A stretch of 6,625 nt of DNA from Pseudomonadota bacterium (lineage in GTDB: Bacteria > Pseudomonadota > Gammaproteobacteria > UBA4575): the NCBI GenBank assembly GCA_009839635.1, contig VXPJ01000123.1, forward strand, positions 1-6,625, given 5' to 3'. A program made the position numbers and the translations under genes. Below, piece by piece: positions 1 through 5,703 of this stretch; the stretch's first letter is position 1, and every line of letters starts with the position of its first letter. Below the pieces are notes generated by a model that saw only the letters and a list, made by a program, of their open reading frames with translations, was not told the origin of the DNA and did no database searches.

Positions 1-201
1 CATCAGGAAGATCTCAAGGAAGATTTCAACATCCGTCGCAGCCAGGAAATGGGCATCCTTCAAAAGAACATCAACTAGGTGGTCACCAGTCTCGCGGAAA
101 GTGAAAAGTACGACCTGGTGGTCACGCAACCCGTGCTTTTTGCAAGCGAGCGCATCGACATCACCCCGCGCGTACTGGAGGAGCTGCAGAAACTCCCGTA
201 G
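1..201 (+). pseudogene. skp: 3' end of skp/ompH periplasmic chaperone, interrupted by an in-frame TAG
   Basis: The first reading frame encodes the C-terminal part of an OmpH/Skp-family protein, the periplasmic chaperone that holds unfolded outer-membrane proteins on their way to the BAM complex. Recognisable stretches are EDFNIRRSQEMG, EKYDLVV and the terminal VLFASERIDITPRVLEEL, which matches the usual family ending with its conserved YDL and S-x-x-IDIT pattern. The frame is broken by TAG at 76-78, after ...LQKNIN, yet the conserved sequence continues in the same frame for 40 more codons to a tandem TAG TAA at 199-204. One C-to-T change from CAG would explain the stop, and Gln would fit there. 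The 5' part lies outside the window. The position just before lpxD is the standard one for skp. It may be a genuine recent nonsense mutation, an assembly or sequencing error, or a site of amber suppression; the sequence alone cannot decide. If translated only to 78, the product lacks its last 40 or so residues. Confidence 0.75.
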
Positions 202-213
202 TAACTGCCCGCA

Positions 214-1239
214 GTGTCGTTCACTCTTGCAAAATTATCCGAGTTGACCGCCACCACGGCAGTCGGTGATGCGGACTGTGAAATTGACCGCGTTGAGAGC
301 CTTCAGCAGGCCACGGGCGGTGCCATTACCTTTTTTGCCAACCCGAAACTGAAGCAGGACCTGAAGCGCACCCGGGCTTCTGCCGTGATCCTGAAAGAGG
401 AGCACCTGGAAAGCTGTCCGAGCAATGCGCTGCTGACGGACAACCCCTACCTGGTGTTTGCCCGGGTGGCCGGTTTGCTGAATCCTCCGCCTGCGCATGC
501 ACCCGGCATCCATCCCACGGCCGTGGTCTCAAAAAGTGCCACGGTGGGTGAGGGCTGCAGTATCGGGCCCGGTGCCGTGATTGATGATGATTGTGTGATC
601 GGGAATAATACCTGCATCGGCCCGAACTGCTGTTTGCACGCAGCCTGTGTCATCGGCGAGCACTGCCGCCTCGTCAGCCACGTCACGCTGTGCGAGAGAA
701 CGGCGTTGGGCCAGCGCGTGATCATTCATCCGGGGGTCGTGGTCGGCAGCGACGGCTTCGGACTTGCCAGCGAAGGTGACAAGTGGTTCAAGATTCCTCA
801 ACTGGGCAGGGTGCGGATCGGGGATGATGTGGAAATCGGTGCCAACACCACCATCGACTGCGGCGCCCTCGAGGACACCGTCCTGGAGGAGGGCGTCAAG
901 CTCGACAACCAGATCCAGGTGGCACACAACGTCAGGATCGGAGCCCATACCGTCATCGCCGGATGTACGGGCATATCGGGCAGTACGACGATCGGCAGGT
1001 TTTGCAAAATCGGGGGTGCTGCCGCGATCGGCGGCCACCTGCGCATTGCCGATCACGTCACGCTGGGCGGCATGACCCGGGTCGGGAAGTCCATCGAGAA
1101 GGCCGGCACCTATGTGTCCGGGACCCCGATGCAGCCGTACCGGGACTGGCTGCGCAGTTCGGCGCTGTACAAGAAACTTGGGCAGCTGGCGGAGCGGGTC
1201 AGGAAACTGGAGGAACAAAAGGGGCCAGGTGAGTCATGA
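214..1239 (+). CDS. lpxD: UDP-3-O-acylglucosamine N-acyltransferase LpxD
   Basis: LpxD performs the third step of lipid A synthesis in the cytoplasm, moving a 3-hydroxyacyl chain from acyl carrier protein to the 2-amine of the UDP-sugar. The 341-residue product has the same length as E. coli LpxD. Residues 1-100 form the uridine-binding N-terminal domain, with family features such as ITFFANPK near 38-45. Residues 100-290 are a run of left-handed beta-helix hexapeptide repeats (many [IV]G-x-x pairs). The catalytic His lies in DNQIQVAHNV, at His238, equivalent to His239 of E. coli. The C-terminus (about 310-335) is a charged helix, as in the family. The GTG start at 214 is 12 bp after the last skp stop; no strong ribosome-binding site is visible, but the N-terminus aligns well with LpxD proteins and no better start is near. 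The 3' end overlaps fabZ by ATGA. If the gnnA/gnnB assignment below is right, its substrate carries a 3-amide rather than a 3-ester chain. Confidence 0.97.
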   Translation: MSFTLAKLSELTATTAVGDADCEIDRVESLQQATGGAITFFANPKLKQDLKRTRASAVILKEEHLESCPSNALLTDNPYLVFARVAGLLNPPPAHAPGIHPTAVVSKSATVGEGCSIGPGAVIDDDCVIGNNTCIGPNCCLHAACVIGEHCRLVSHVTLCERTALGQRVIIHPGVVVGSDGFGLASEGDKWFKIPQLGRVRIGDDVEIGANTTIDCGALEDTVLEEGVKLDNQIQVAHNVRIGAHTVIAGCTGISGSTTIGRFCKIGGAAAIGGHLRIADHVTLGGMTRVGKSIEKAGTYVSGTPMQPYRDWLRSSALYKKLGQLAERVRKLEEQKGPGES

Positions 1240-1688
1240 TTGAGATGAGCATCCACGACATAATGAAGTACCTGCCTCACCGGTACCCCTTCTTGCTGGT
1301 GGACCGGGTGCTCGAGTGCAAGATGGGGGAGTCCATCCTGGCACTGAAAAATGTCAGCTACAACGAGCCTTTTTTCCAGGGGCATTTCCCGGAGGCCCCG
1401 GTGATGCCTGGTGTGCTGATTCTCGAGGCGCTTGCGCAGACGTCGGGTTTGCTTGCGCTCAGCAACCCCGAGTGGCGGCCCGACGATGACAGCCTCTACC
1501 TGTTCGTGGGAATCAACAAGGCGCGCTTCAAGCGGCAGGTGGGTCCCGGCGACCAGCTTCTCCTGGACGTGCGCCTGATCCGGCACAAGCGCGACTACGG
1601 GGTGTTCGACGTCAAGGCGACCGTGGGCGATGCGGTGGTTACCACCGCGGAGATCATGTGCGTGTTCAAGAGAGTGGATACCCAGTGA
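1236..1688 (+). CDS. fabZ: 3-hydroxyacyl-ACP dehydratase FabZ
   Basis: FabZ dehydrates (3R)-hydroxyacyl-ACP to trans-2-enoyl-ACP in type II fatty acid synthesis, and competes with LpxA and LpxD for the same 3-hydroxyacyl-ACP. The 150-residue product has the hot-dog fold signature: LPHRYPFLLVDRV near the N-terminus, NEPFFQGHFP with catalytic His50, and PGVLILEALAQ with catalytic Glu64. This His/Glu pair separates FabZ from the FabA isomerase, whose second residue is Asp. The ATG start overlaps the lpxD stop in an ATGA motif, suggesting translational coupling. An AGGTGAG tract (1227-1233) is close to this start and better spaced for a second in-frame ATG at 1245, so the true start could be 1245 with loss of three residues. 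lpxA follows after 8 bp. Confidence 0.97.
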   Translation: MIEMSIHDIMKYLPHRYPFLLVDRVLECKMGESILALKNVSYNEPFFQGHFPEAPVMPGVLILEALAQTSGLLALSNPEWRPDDDSLYLFVGINKARFKRQVGPGDQLLLDVRLIRHKRDYGVFDVKATVGDAVVTTAEIMCVFKRVDTQ

Positions 1689-1696
1689 GCTAGGCC

Positions 1697-2497
1697 ATGG
1701 TATCGGCGCGCATGAGTGAGAGGAACCAGGTGCACGTCACCGCAGTCGTGGATCCTGAAGCCCGCCTGGATACCAACGTTACCATCGGCCCGTATTCTGT
1801 CATTGGCCCGAAGGTGCGTATCGGCCGGGATACCTGGATCGGGCCGCACGTCGTGATCACGGGTTCCACGACCATCGGCCCCGGCAACCGCATCTTCCAG
1901 TTCTCATCCATCGGGGAAATCCCGCAAGACAAGAAGTACAGGGGTGAGCCAAGCGAACTGATCATTGGCCGTGACAATACGATACGGGAAAACGTCACCA
2001 TCAATTCAGGCACCGAACTCGGCCAGGGCTACACGAAAATAGGCGATCGCAACTGGATCATGGCCTACGTCCACATTGCTCACGACTGCACGGTGGACAA
2101 CGACACCGTGTTTGCCAACGGTGCCACACTGGCCGGCCATGTCGAGGTCGGGGAGTTTGCCACCCTCGGAGGCTTCACGCTGGTGCACCAGTTCTGCCGC
2201 ATCGGGGCGCACTCGTTCTGTGCCATGGGCACCGCCCTGAACAAGGACCTGCCCCCCTATGTGATGGCCTCGGGAAAATTCGCAACCACCCACGGGCTGA
2301 ACAAGGTGGGCCTGCAACGGCGGGGGTTCTCGGAAGAATGCATCAAGGCCCTGCACCAGTCCTACCGGCTGCTGTTTCGAAACAAGGGTTCCAGAAGCGA
2401 AAACATCTCCCGGGTGGAAGCGATTGCACAGGAGCATCCCGAAGTCAGGGAGTTCCTGAATTTCATCACCACGAGCAAGCGCGGCATCGTGCCGTAG
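1697..2497 (+). CDS. lpxA: UDP-N-acetylglucosamine (probably GlcNAc3N) acyltransferase LpxA
   Basis: LpxA carries out the first acylation of lipid A synthesis, from 3-hydroxyacyl-ACP to the 3-position of UDP-GlcNAc or, in organisms with GnnA/GnnB, to the 3-amine of UDP-GlcNAc3N. Seen here: hexapeptide beta-helix repeats over about residues 10-185, then a helical C-terminal domain. Catalytic His129 (E. coli His125) lies in VHIAHDCTV. Other active-site equivalents are kept: Lys80, His126, His148, His164, Arg208 and Arg209. Two positions differ from E. coli: Asn103 replaces His99 (INSGT instead of IHRGT), and Met177 sits at the Gly173 chain-length ruler. Met at that site is found in the C10-selective Pseudomonas aeruginosa enzyme. 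The start at 1697 gives 266 residues; an in-frame ATG at 1712 gives 261, closer to E. coli (262) and aligning better with known N-termini. Neither has a strong ribosome-binding site. The gene converges on lpxB, with 8 bp between stops. Confidence 0.97.
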   Translation: MVSARMSERNQVHVTAVVDPEARLDTNVTIGPYSVIGPKVRIGRDTWIGPHVVITGSTTIGPGNRIFQFSSIGEIPQDKKYRGEPSELIIGRDNTIRENVTINSGTELGQGYTKIGDRNWIMAYVHIAHDCTVDNDTVFANGATLAGHVEVGEFATLGGFTLVHQFCRIGAHSFCAMGTALNKDLPPYVMASGKFATTHGLNKVGLQRRGFSEECIKALHQSYRLLFRNKGSRSENISRVEAIAQEHPEVREFLNFITTSKRGIVP

Positions 2498-2505
2498 GCC
2501 TACTC

Positions 2506-3654
2506 TCAACCGGAGTTCATCAGCCGCACCGCAAGCCTTGCGGCTTCGGCGGAGCCGTTTTTCTCTCCCAGGGCATCGCGGATGTCGCCCATCTCTTTTT
2601 TCATGCGGGCAGTGTAGTCCGGGTCCGAAAGCAGTCTCTGCAGTTCCCCTGCCACGTTGTCCGCAGTGGCCTCATGCTGGATGAATTCGCGGCTGATCAG
2701 CTTACCAGCGATGACGTTGGCGATCCCGGCATAGGTGAAATTCACCAACCGGCTGAGAATCCGGAAGGTGAGCGGCGAGACCTTGTAGATGATCAGCATG
2801 GGGGTCTGCATGAGCGTGATCTGCAGGGTCACGGTACCCGAGGTGGCCGCAATGGCATCACAGGCATGGATCACGTCGTAGATGCCAGCCGTGCTCGTAG
2901 TGATTTCCGTGTCGCGGATAAAGCGCTGTACGAGGTCTGCCGGCAGGGTCGAGGCCACCGGGACGACGAACTGGACATCGGAGCGCTGGCGTGCGAGTGC
3001 ACCTGCCGCCTGGACCAGGGTCGGAAAATTGTGCTCCACCTCGCTTGTTCGGCTCCCCGGGAACAGGCCGACCAGTTTTTTGTCCGCAGACAGCCGATGC
3101 GCCTTCAGGAAGGCATCCCGGCCCATGCTGGAGTGTGCATCTTCCACCAGCGGGTGTCCCACGTACTCCACGGGCACGCCCGCATCCCGGTAGAACTTCT
3201 CTTCGAACGGGAACACGGTCGCCATGTGGTCCACGCATTTCCGGATCACCCGGATCCGCGACGACCGCCAGGCCCAGATCTGCGGGCTGACGTAATACAT
3301 GACCCGGATGCCGCAGCGTGCGGCATGCTTGGCCAGAGGCAGATTGAAGTCCGGGGAGTCGATCAGCACCAGCACATCGGGGTGGATCCGTTTCAGCTCC
3401 CGTTTCATGGTTTTCAGGATGCTGCGAAGACGGGGGTAGTGCTTGATCACCTCGACAAGCCCGATGACGGACAGCTCCGAGACATCGGCCAGCAGATGTA
3501 CGCCAGCCTTTCGCATGTGTTCACCACCGAGCCCGTAGCAGGTGATGTCCGGCAGGATGTTCTCCAGCTCTCGGGCGAGCCTCGCACCGTATAGGTCCCC
3601 GGAGGCTTCCCCGGCCACGATCATGGCGCAGGGGCTCACACCTTCAGCCGCCAT
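2506..3654 (-). CDS. lpxB: Lipid-A-disaccharide synthase LpxB
   Basis: LpxB is a GT19-family, GT-B-fold glycosyltransferase that joins 2,3-diacyl-GlcN-1-phosphate (lipid X) to UDP-2,3-diacyl-GlcN, giving the beta-1',6-linked disaccharide at the inner face of the inner membrane. The 382-residue product equals E. coli LpxB in length. Visible motifs, in order: VAGEASGDLYGA (13-24), IDSPDFNLPLAK (98-109), YVSPQIWAWR (121-130), FPFE (148-151), YVGHPL (164-169), FPGSR (198-202) and TSGTVTLQ (271-278). The last motif ends in Gln278 where most relatives have Glu. The internal sequence, especially the SPQIWAWR to GHPL stretch, reads more like delta-proteobacterial LpxB than like enterobacterial LpxB; this is a judgement from memory. 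The ATG at 3654 overlaps the end of the aminotransferase gene by 11 bp, with a weak AAAGG just upstream, so it is probably translationally coupled. Unusually, lpxB faces lpxA instead of following it. Confidence 0.96.
   Translation of the reverse strand: MAAEGVSPCAMIVAGEASGDLYGARLARELENILPDITCYGLGGEHMRKAGVHLLADVSELSVIGLVEVIKHYPRLRSILKTMKRELKRIHPDVLVLIDSPDFNLPLAKHAARCGIRVMYYVSPQIWAWRSSRIRVIRKCVDHMATVFPFEEKFYRDAGVPVEYVGHPLVEDAHSSMGRDAFLKAHRLSADKKLVGLFPGSRTSEVEHNFPTLVQAAGALARQRSDVQFVVPVASTLPADLVQRFIRDTEITTSTAGIYDVIHACDAIAATSGTVTLQITLMQTPMLIIYKVSPLTFRILSRLVNFTYAGIANVIAGKLISREFIQHEATADNVAGELQRLLSDPDYTARMKKEMGDIRDALGEKNGSAEAARLAVRLMNSG
2541..2566 (+). terminator. Possible intrinsic terminator for the lpxD-fabZ-lpxA transcript
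   Basis: CGGCT (2541-2545) and AGCCG (2553-2557) can form a GC-only 5-bp stem, plus a possible G-U pair, around a 7-nt loop. TTTTTCTCT follows directly. It begins 43 bp after the lpxA stop and lies inside the 3' end of the oppositely oriented lpxB gene. A second palindrome, CCGCAA/TTGCGG (2529-2543), overlaps its left arm. The stem is short and the sequence is also constrained as lpxB coding sequence, so the call is weak. Confidence 0.3.
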
Positions 3655-4741
3655 GGGCCTTTTGGATCGTGCTCACGACGGTTTCGATTTGGGCTTCGGA
3701 GATTTCCGGGAACATGGGCAGTGAGAGACACTGCTGGCACACTGCATCCGTGTGGTGCAACTCCAGGGATCTTGAAATGCCAGAAAAGGCCTGCTGGCTC
3801 GCCAGCGATTGCGGGTAGTAGACCGCGTGCCCGATCTGGGCCTGTTGCAGGTGCTCGATGATGGCATCTCGCTTCGGGCTCAGGATCGTGTACTGGTGGA
3901 AGACGTGCGACAGGTCATTGGCCGCTTGCGGTGTTTGCACGGGCAGGGCACCGAGCATGCGGGTATAGCGCCCGGCCGCATCGATGCGCTGGCGGTTGAA
4001 TGCATCGAGGTGTCGCAGCTTGATCCTCAGTACGGCCGCCTGGAGTTCATCGAGACGGCTGTTCCAGCCCAGCACCTGGTGGCTGTTACGAGTGGCACTG
4101 CCGTGGTTTTTCAACAGGGAGAAGCGCTCGGCCAGTTCCTCGGAGTCCGTGGTGAGCAGGCCGCCATCGCCGTAGCCGCCGAGATTTTTGCTGGGGAAGA
4201 AACTGAAACACCCGGCATGGCCGAGGCTGCCGGTCGGCTTCCCGTTGGACCGTGCTCCGAAGGACTGCGCGCAATCCTCGATGACCAGCAGCTCATGGCG
4301 GGCTGCCAGCCGGCAGATGGCATCCATGTCCGCGACCTGTCCGAACAGGTGCACCGGCAGGATGGCGCGGGTACGCTCCGTGATGGCCGGCTCGATCGAT
4401 CCGGCGGTGATGTTGAACGTGACAGGGTCGATGTCGACGAACACGGCCGTGGCCCCGACATGGCCGATGGCCTCGGCTGCGGCCGCAAAGCTGAAGGGGG
4501 TCGTGATAACCTCATCGCCTGCTCCGATGTTGCAGGCACGCAGCGCGAGGTGCAGCGCATCGCTGCCGGAGTTGCATGAGACGGCATGCCTGATTCCCAG
4601 ATAGTCGGCGGCTTCTGCCTCGAACTCGCGCACGTTGGTGCCCTGTATGAATTGCGTGCTTTCCAGCACCCCGGCGATGGCGGCATCGATTTCCTCGCGC
4701 AGCATCGCATGTTGCAGTTTCAGGTCCAGCATCGGGATCAT
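3644..4741 (-). CDS. gnnB: DegT/DnrJ/EryC1 aminotransferase, probable GnnB (UDP-GlcNAc3N synthesis)
   Basis: The 365-residue product is a fold-type I, PLP-dependent sugar aminotransferase. The N-terminus reads MLDLKLQ, as usual in the family. NSGSDALHLAL (57-67) binds the PLP phosphate, IEDCAQSFGA (154-163) supplies Asp156 and Gln159 for the cofactor ring, and SFFPSKNLGGYGDGG (180-194) holds the Schiff-base lysine, Lys185. The family alone does not fix the substrate: relatives make 3- or 4-amino sugars for O-antigens (for example WbpE). The lipid A context and the dehydrogenase partner point to GnnB, which in Acidithiobacillus ferrooxidans transfers an amino group from glutamate to the 3-keto group made by GnnA on UDP-GlcNAc. 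This gives the UDP-GlcNAc3N used by LpxA. A GGAG (plus-strand 4751-4754) lies 9 nt before the ATG at 4741; a second in-frame ATG follows three codons later. The gene starts 29 bp after gnnA and overlaps lpxB, so the three look like one operon. Confidence 0.86.
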   Translation of the reverse strand: MIPMLDLKLQHAMLREEIDAAIAGVLESTQFIQGTNVREFEAEAADYLGIRHAVSCNSGSDALHLALRACNIGAGDEVITTPFSFAAAAEAIGHVGATAVFVDIDPVTFNITAGSIEPAITERTRAILPVHLFGQVADMDAICRLAARHELLVIEDCAQSFGARSNGKPTGSLGHAGCFSFFPSKNLGGYGDGGLLTTDSEELAERFSLLKNHGSATRNSHQVLGWNSRLDELQAAVLRIKLRHLDAFNRQRIDAAGRYTRMLGALPVQTPQAANDLSHVFHQYTILSPKRDAIIEHLQQAQIGHAVYYPQSLASQQAFSGISRSLELHHTDAVCQQCLSLPMFPEISEAQIETVVSTIQKAHGG

Positions 4742-4770
4742 GGCAGCAAACTCCGGGAGAGAATCAGGGA

Positions 4771-5703
4771 CTAGTTCAGTTGTTCGCTGATTGAAATTGC
4801 GGTCTGCAGGGCACGCTTGCCGTCCTGCCCGCTGACCTTGGGCTGGCCGCCGTTGGCGATGCAGTCCAGAAAGCTCTGGACTTCGGCCAGCAGCGCGTCA
4901 TATTCGTCACAGCGGATTTTCTGTACGTCGATATTCGGCACGCCGGGATACATCTCCTGCTTGCCCTTGCGGTAGATGGCAAGCTCGCGGTTTTGGAAGT
5001 CCACCGACAGGTAGGCGTCGTTCTGGAAAATGCGCATTTTGCGATCCGTTGCAGTGCTGACCCGGCTGGCGGTGACGTTGGCCACACAGCCGTTCTTGAA
5101 AGCGATCCGGGCATTGGCGATGTCGATGTCCTCGGACAGCACCGGGGTGCCCCGGGCATCGATCCGCTCGACATCGGATTTTACGATGTCCAGGATGATG
5201 TCGATGTCATGGATCATCAGGTCCAGTACCACGTTGACCTCGGTACCGCGTGGCTTGTACGGGGCCAGGCGGTGGCATTCGATGAAGCGGGCCTCGCCCA
5301 GCTCCTCTTCCAGGGCAGCGATGGCAGGGTTGAAGCGCTCGAGGTGACCGACCTGCAGCACGCGGTCGTGCTTGTGTGCCAGGGCGATCAGCGCCTCAGC
5401 CTGCTCCAGCGAGTCGGTCATGGGTTTCTCGACGAGGACGTGGGATTTGTGGCGGAGGAAGTCCTGCGCCACCTCGAAATGCAGGCCGGTAGGCACCACG
5501 ATGCTGACGGCATCCACCTCGCCGAGCAGTTCACGATAATCTGCCACGGGGGTACAGTCGGTGGTCGCCGCCACCGCCTGCGCCTTCTCGAAATCCTTGT
5601 CTGCGACAGCCGCTAAGGTGCTGTTTTGCAACTGAAAAAATTTCTCTGCGTGAAACTTGCCCAGATGACCTACACCGATGACCGCCGTTTGTATATCTGA
5701 CAC
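4771..5703 (-). CDS. gnnA: Gfo/Idh/MocA oxidoreductase, probable GnnA (UDP-GlcNAc 3-dehydrogenase)
   Basis: The protein has an N-terminal Rossmann domain with AVIGVGHLGKFHA (7-19, G-x-G-x-x-G), the family-defining VEKP at 91-94 with Lys93, and the C-terminal domain motif DLMIHDID (161-168), whose Asp161 and His165 match the D-x-x-x-H catalytic region. GnnA of Acidithiobacillus ferrooxidans oxidises the 3-hydroxyl of UDP-GlcNAc with NAD+, and GnnB then aminates the ketone. The pairing with an aminotransferase next to lpxB supports that role. WbpB-like or WlbA-like dehydrogenases of O-antigen pathways are the main alternative. I chose the GTG at 5703 (310 residues) because the family normally begins just before the Rossmann strand and a TGGA lies about 8 nt upstream. 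The frame stays open to another GTG at 5760 (329 residues), but that adds a Cys-rich stretch unlike the family and would begin upstream of the best -10-like site. It is the first gene of the leftward operon. Confidence 0.86.
   Translation of the reverse strand: MSDIQTAVIGVGHLGKFHAEKFFQLQNSTLAAVADKDFEKAQAVAATTDCTPVADYRELLGEVDAVSIVVPTGLHFEVAQDFLRHKSHVLVEKPMTDSLEQAEALIALAHKHDRVLQVGHLERFNPAIAALEEELGEARFIECHRLAPYKPRGTEVNVVLDLMIHDIDIILDIVKSDVERIDARGTPVLSEDIDIANARIAFKNGCVANVTASRVSTATDRKMRIFQNDAYLSVDFQNRELAIYRKGKQEMYPGVPNIDVQKIRCDEYDALLAEVQSFLDCIANGGQPKVSGQDGKRALQTAISISEQLN

Noticed and set aside
76..78. General reassignment of TAG as a sense codon.
   Set aside because: TAG is the natural terminator of lpxA, gnnA and rnhB at the expected protein lengths, so a genome-wide recoding does not fit.
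750..1110. Repeated ATCGG-type words in lpxD and again in lpxA, as a possible DNA repeat array.
   Set aside because: They reflect the protein hexapeptide repeats (recurring Ile-Gly pairs) of the beta-helix fold, not a nucleotide-level repeat.
529..1218. A 229-codon open frame on the - strand opposite lpxD.
   Set aside because: Its translation mirrors the hexapeptide-repeat periodicity of lpxD and shows no family motif; the + strand is clearly lpxD.
2498..2505. Mobile-element or attachment-site remnants at the edges of the inverted block.
   Set aside because: Looking at both edges (near 2500 and 5704-5801) I found no matching inverted repeats, target duplications or transposase fragments.
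2338..3594. A 418-codon open frame on the + strand opposite lpxB.
   Set aside because: It is longer than lpxB itself, but the translation is low-complexity, rich in Arg, His, Gly and Asp, with no recognisable motif. The minus strand carries a full set of LpxB motifs. It is a GC-driven antisense shadow.
3809..4579. A 256-codon open frame on the + strand opposite the aminotransferase.
   Set aside because: It shows no motif, while the minus strand has the complete PLP-binding signature of an aminotransferase.
3644..5703. Reading the dehydrogenase and aminotransferase as O-antigen (WbpB/WbpE-like) sugar genes.
   Set aside because: The families allow it, but there are no glycosyltransferases, epimerases or flippases nearby, and the pair forms an operon with lpxB opposite lpxA, which fits GnnA/GnnB better.
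4771..5703. LpxI, which often sits between lpxA and lpxB together with a Gfo/Idh gene.
   Set aside because: No LpxI-like sequence is present; every base between lpxA and rnhB is accounted for by lpxB, gnnB, gnnA and the short intergenic region.
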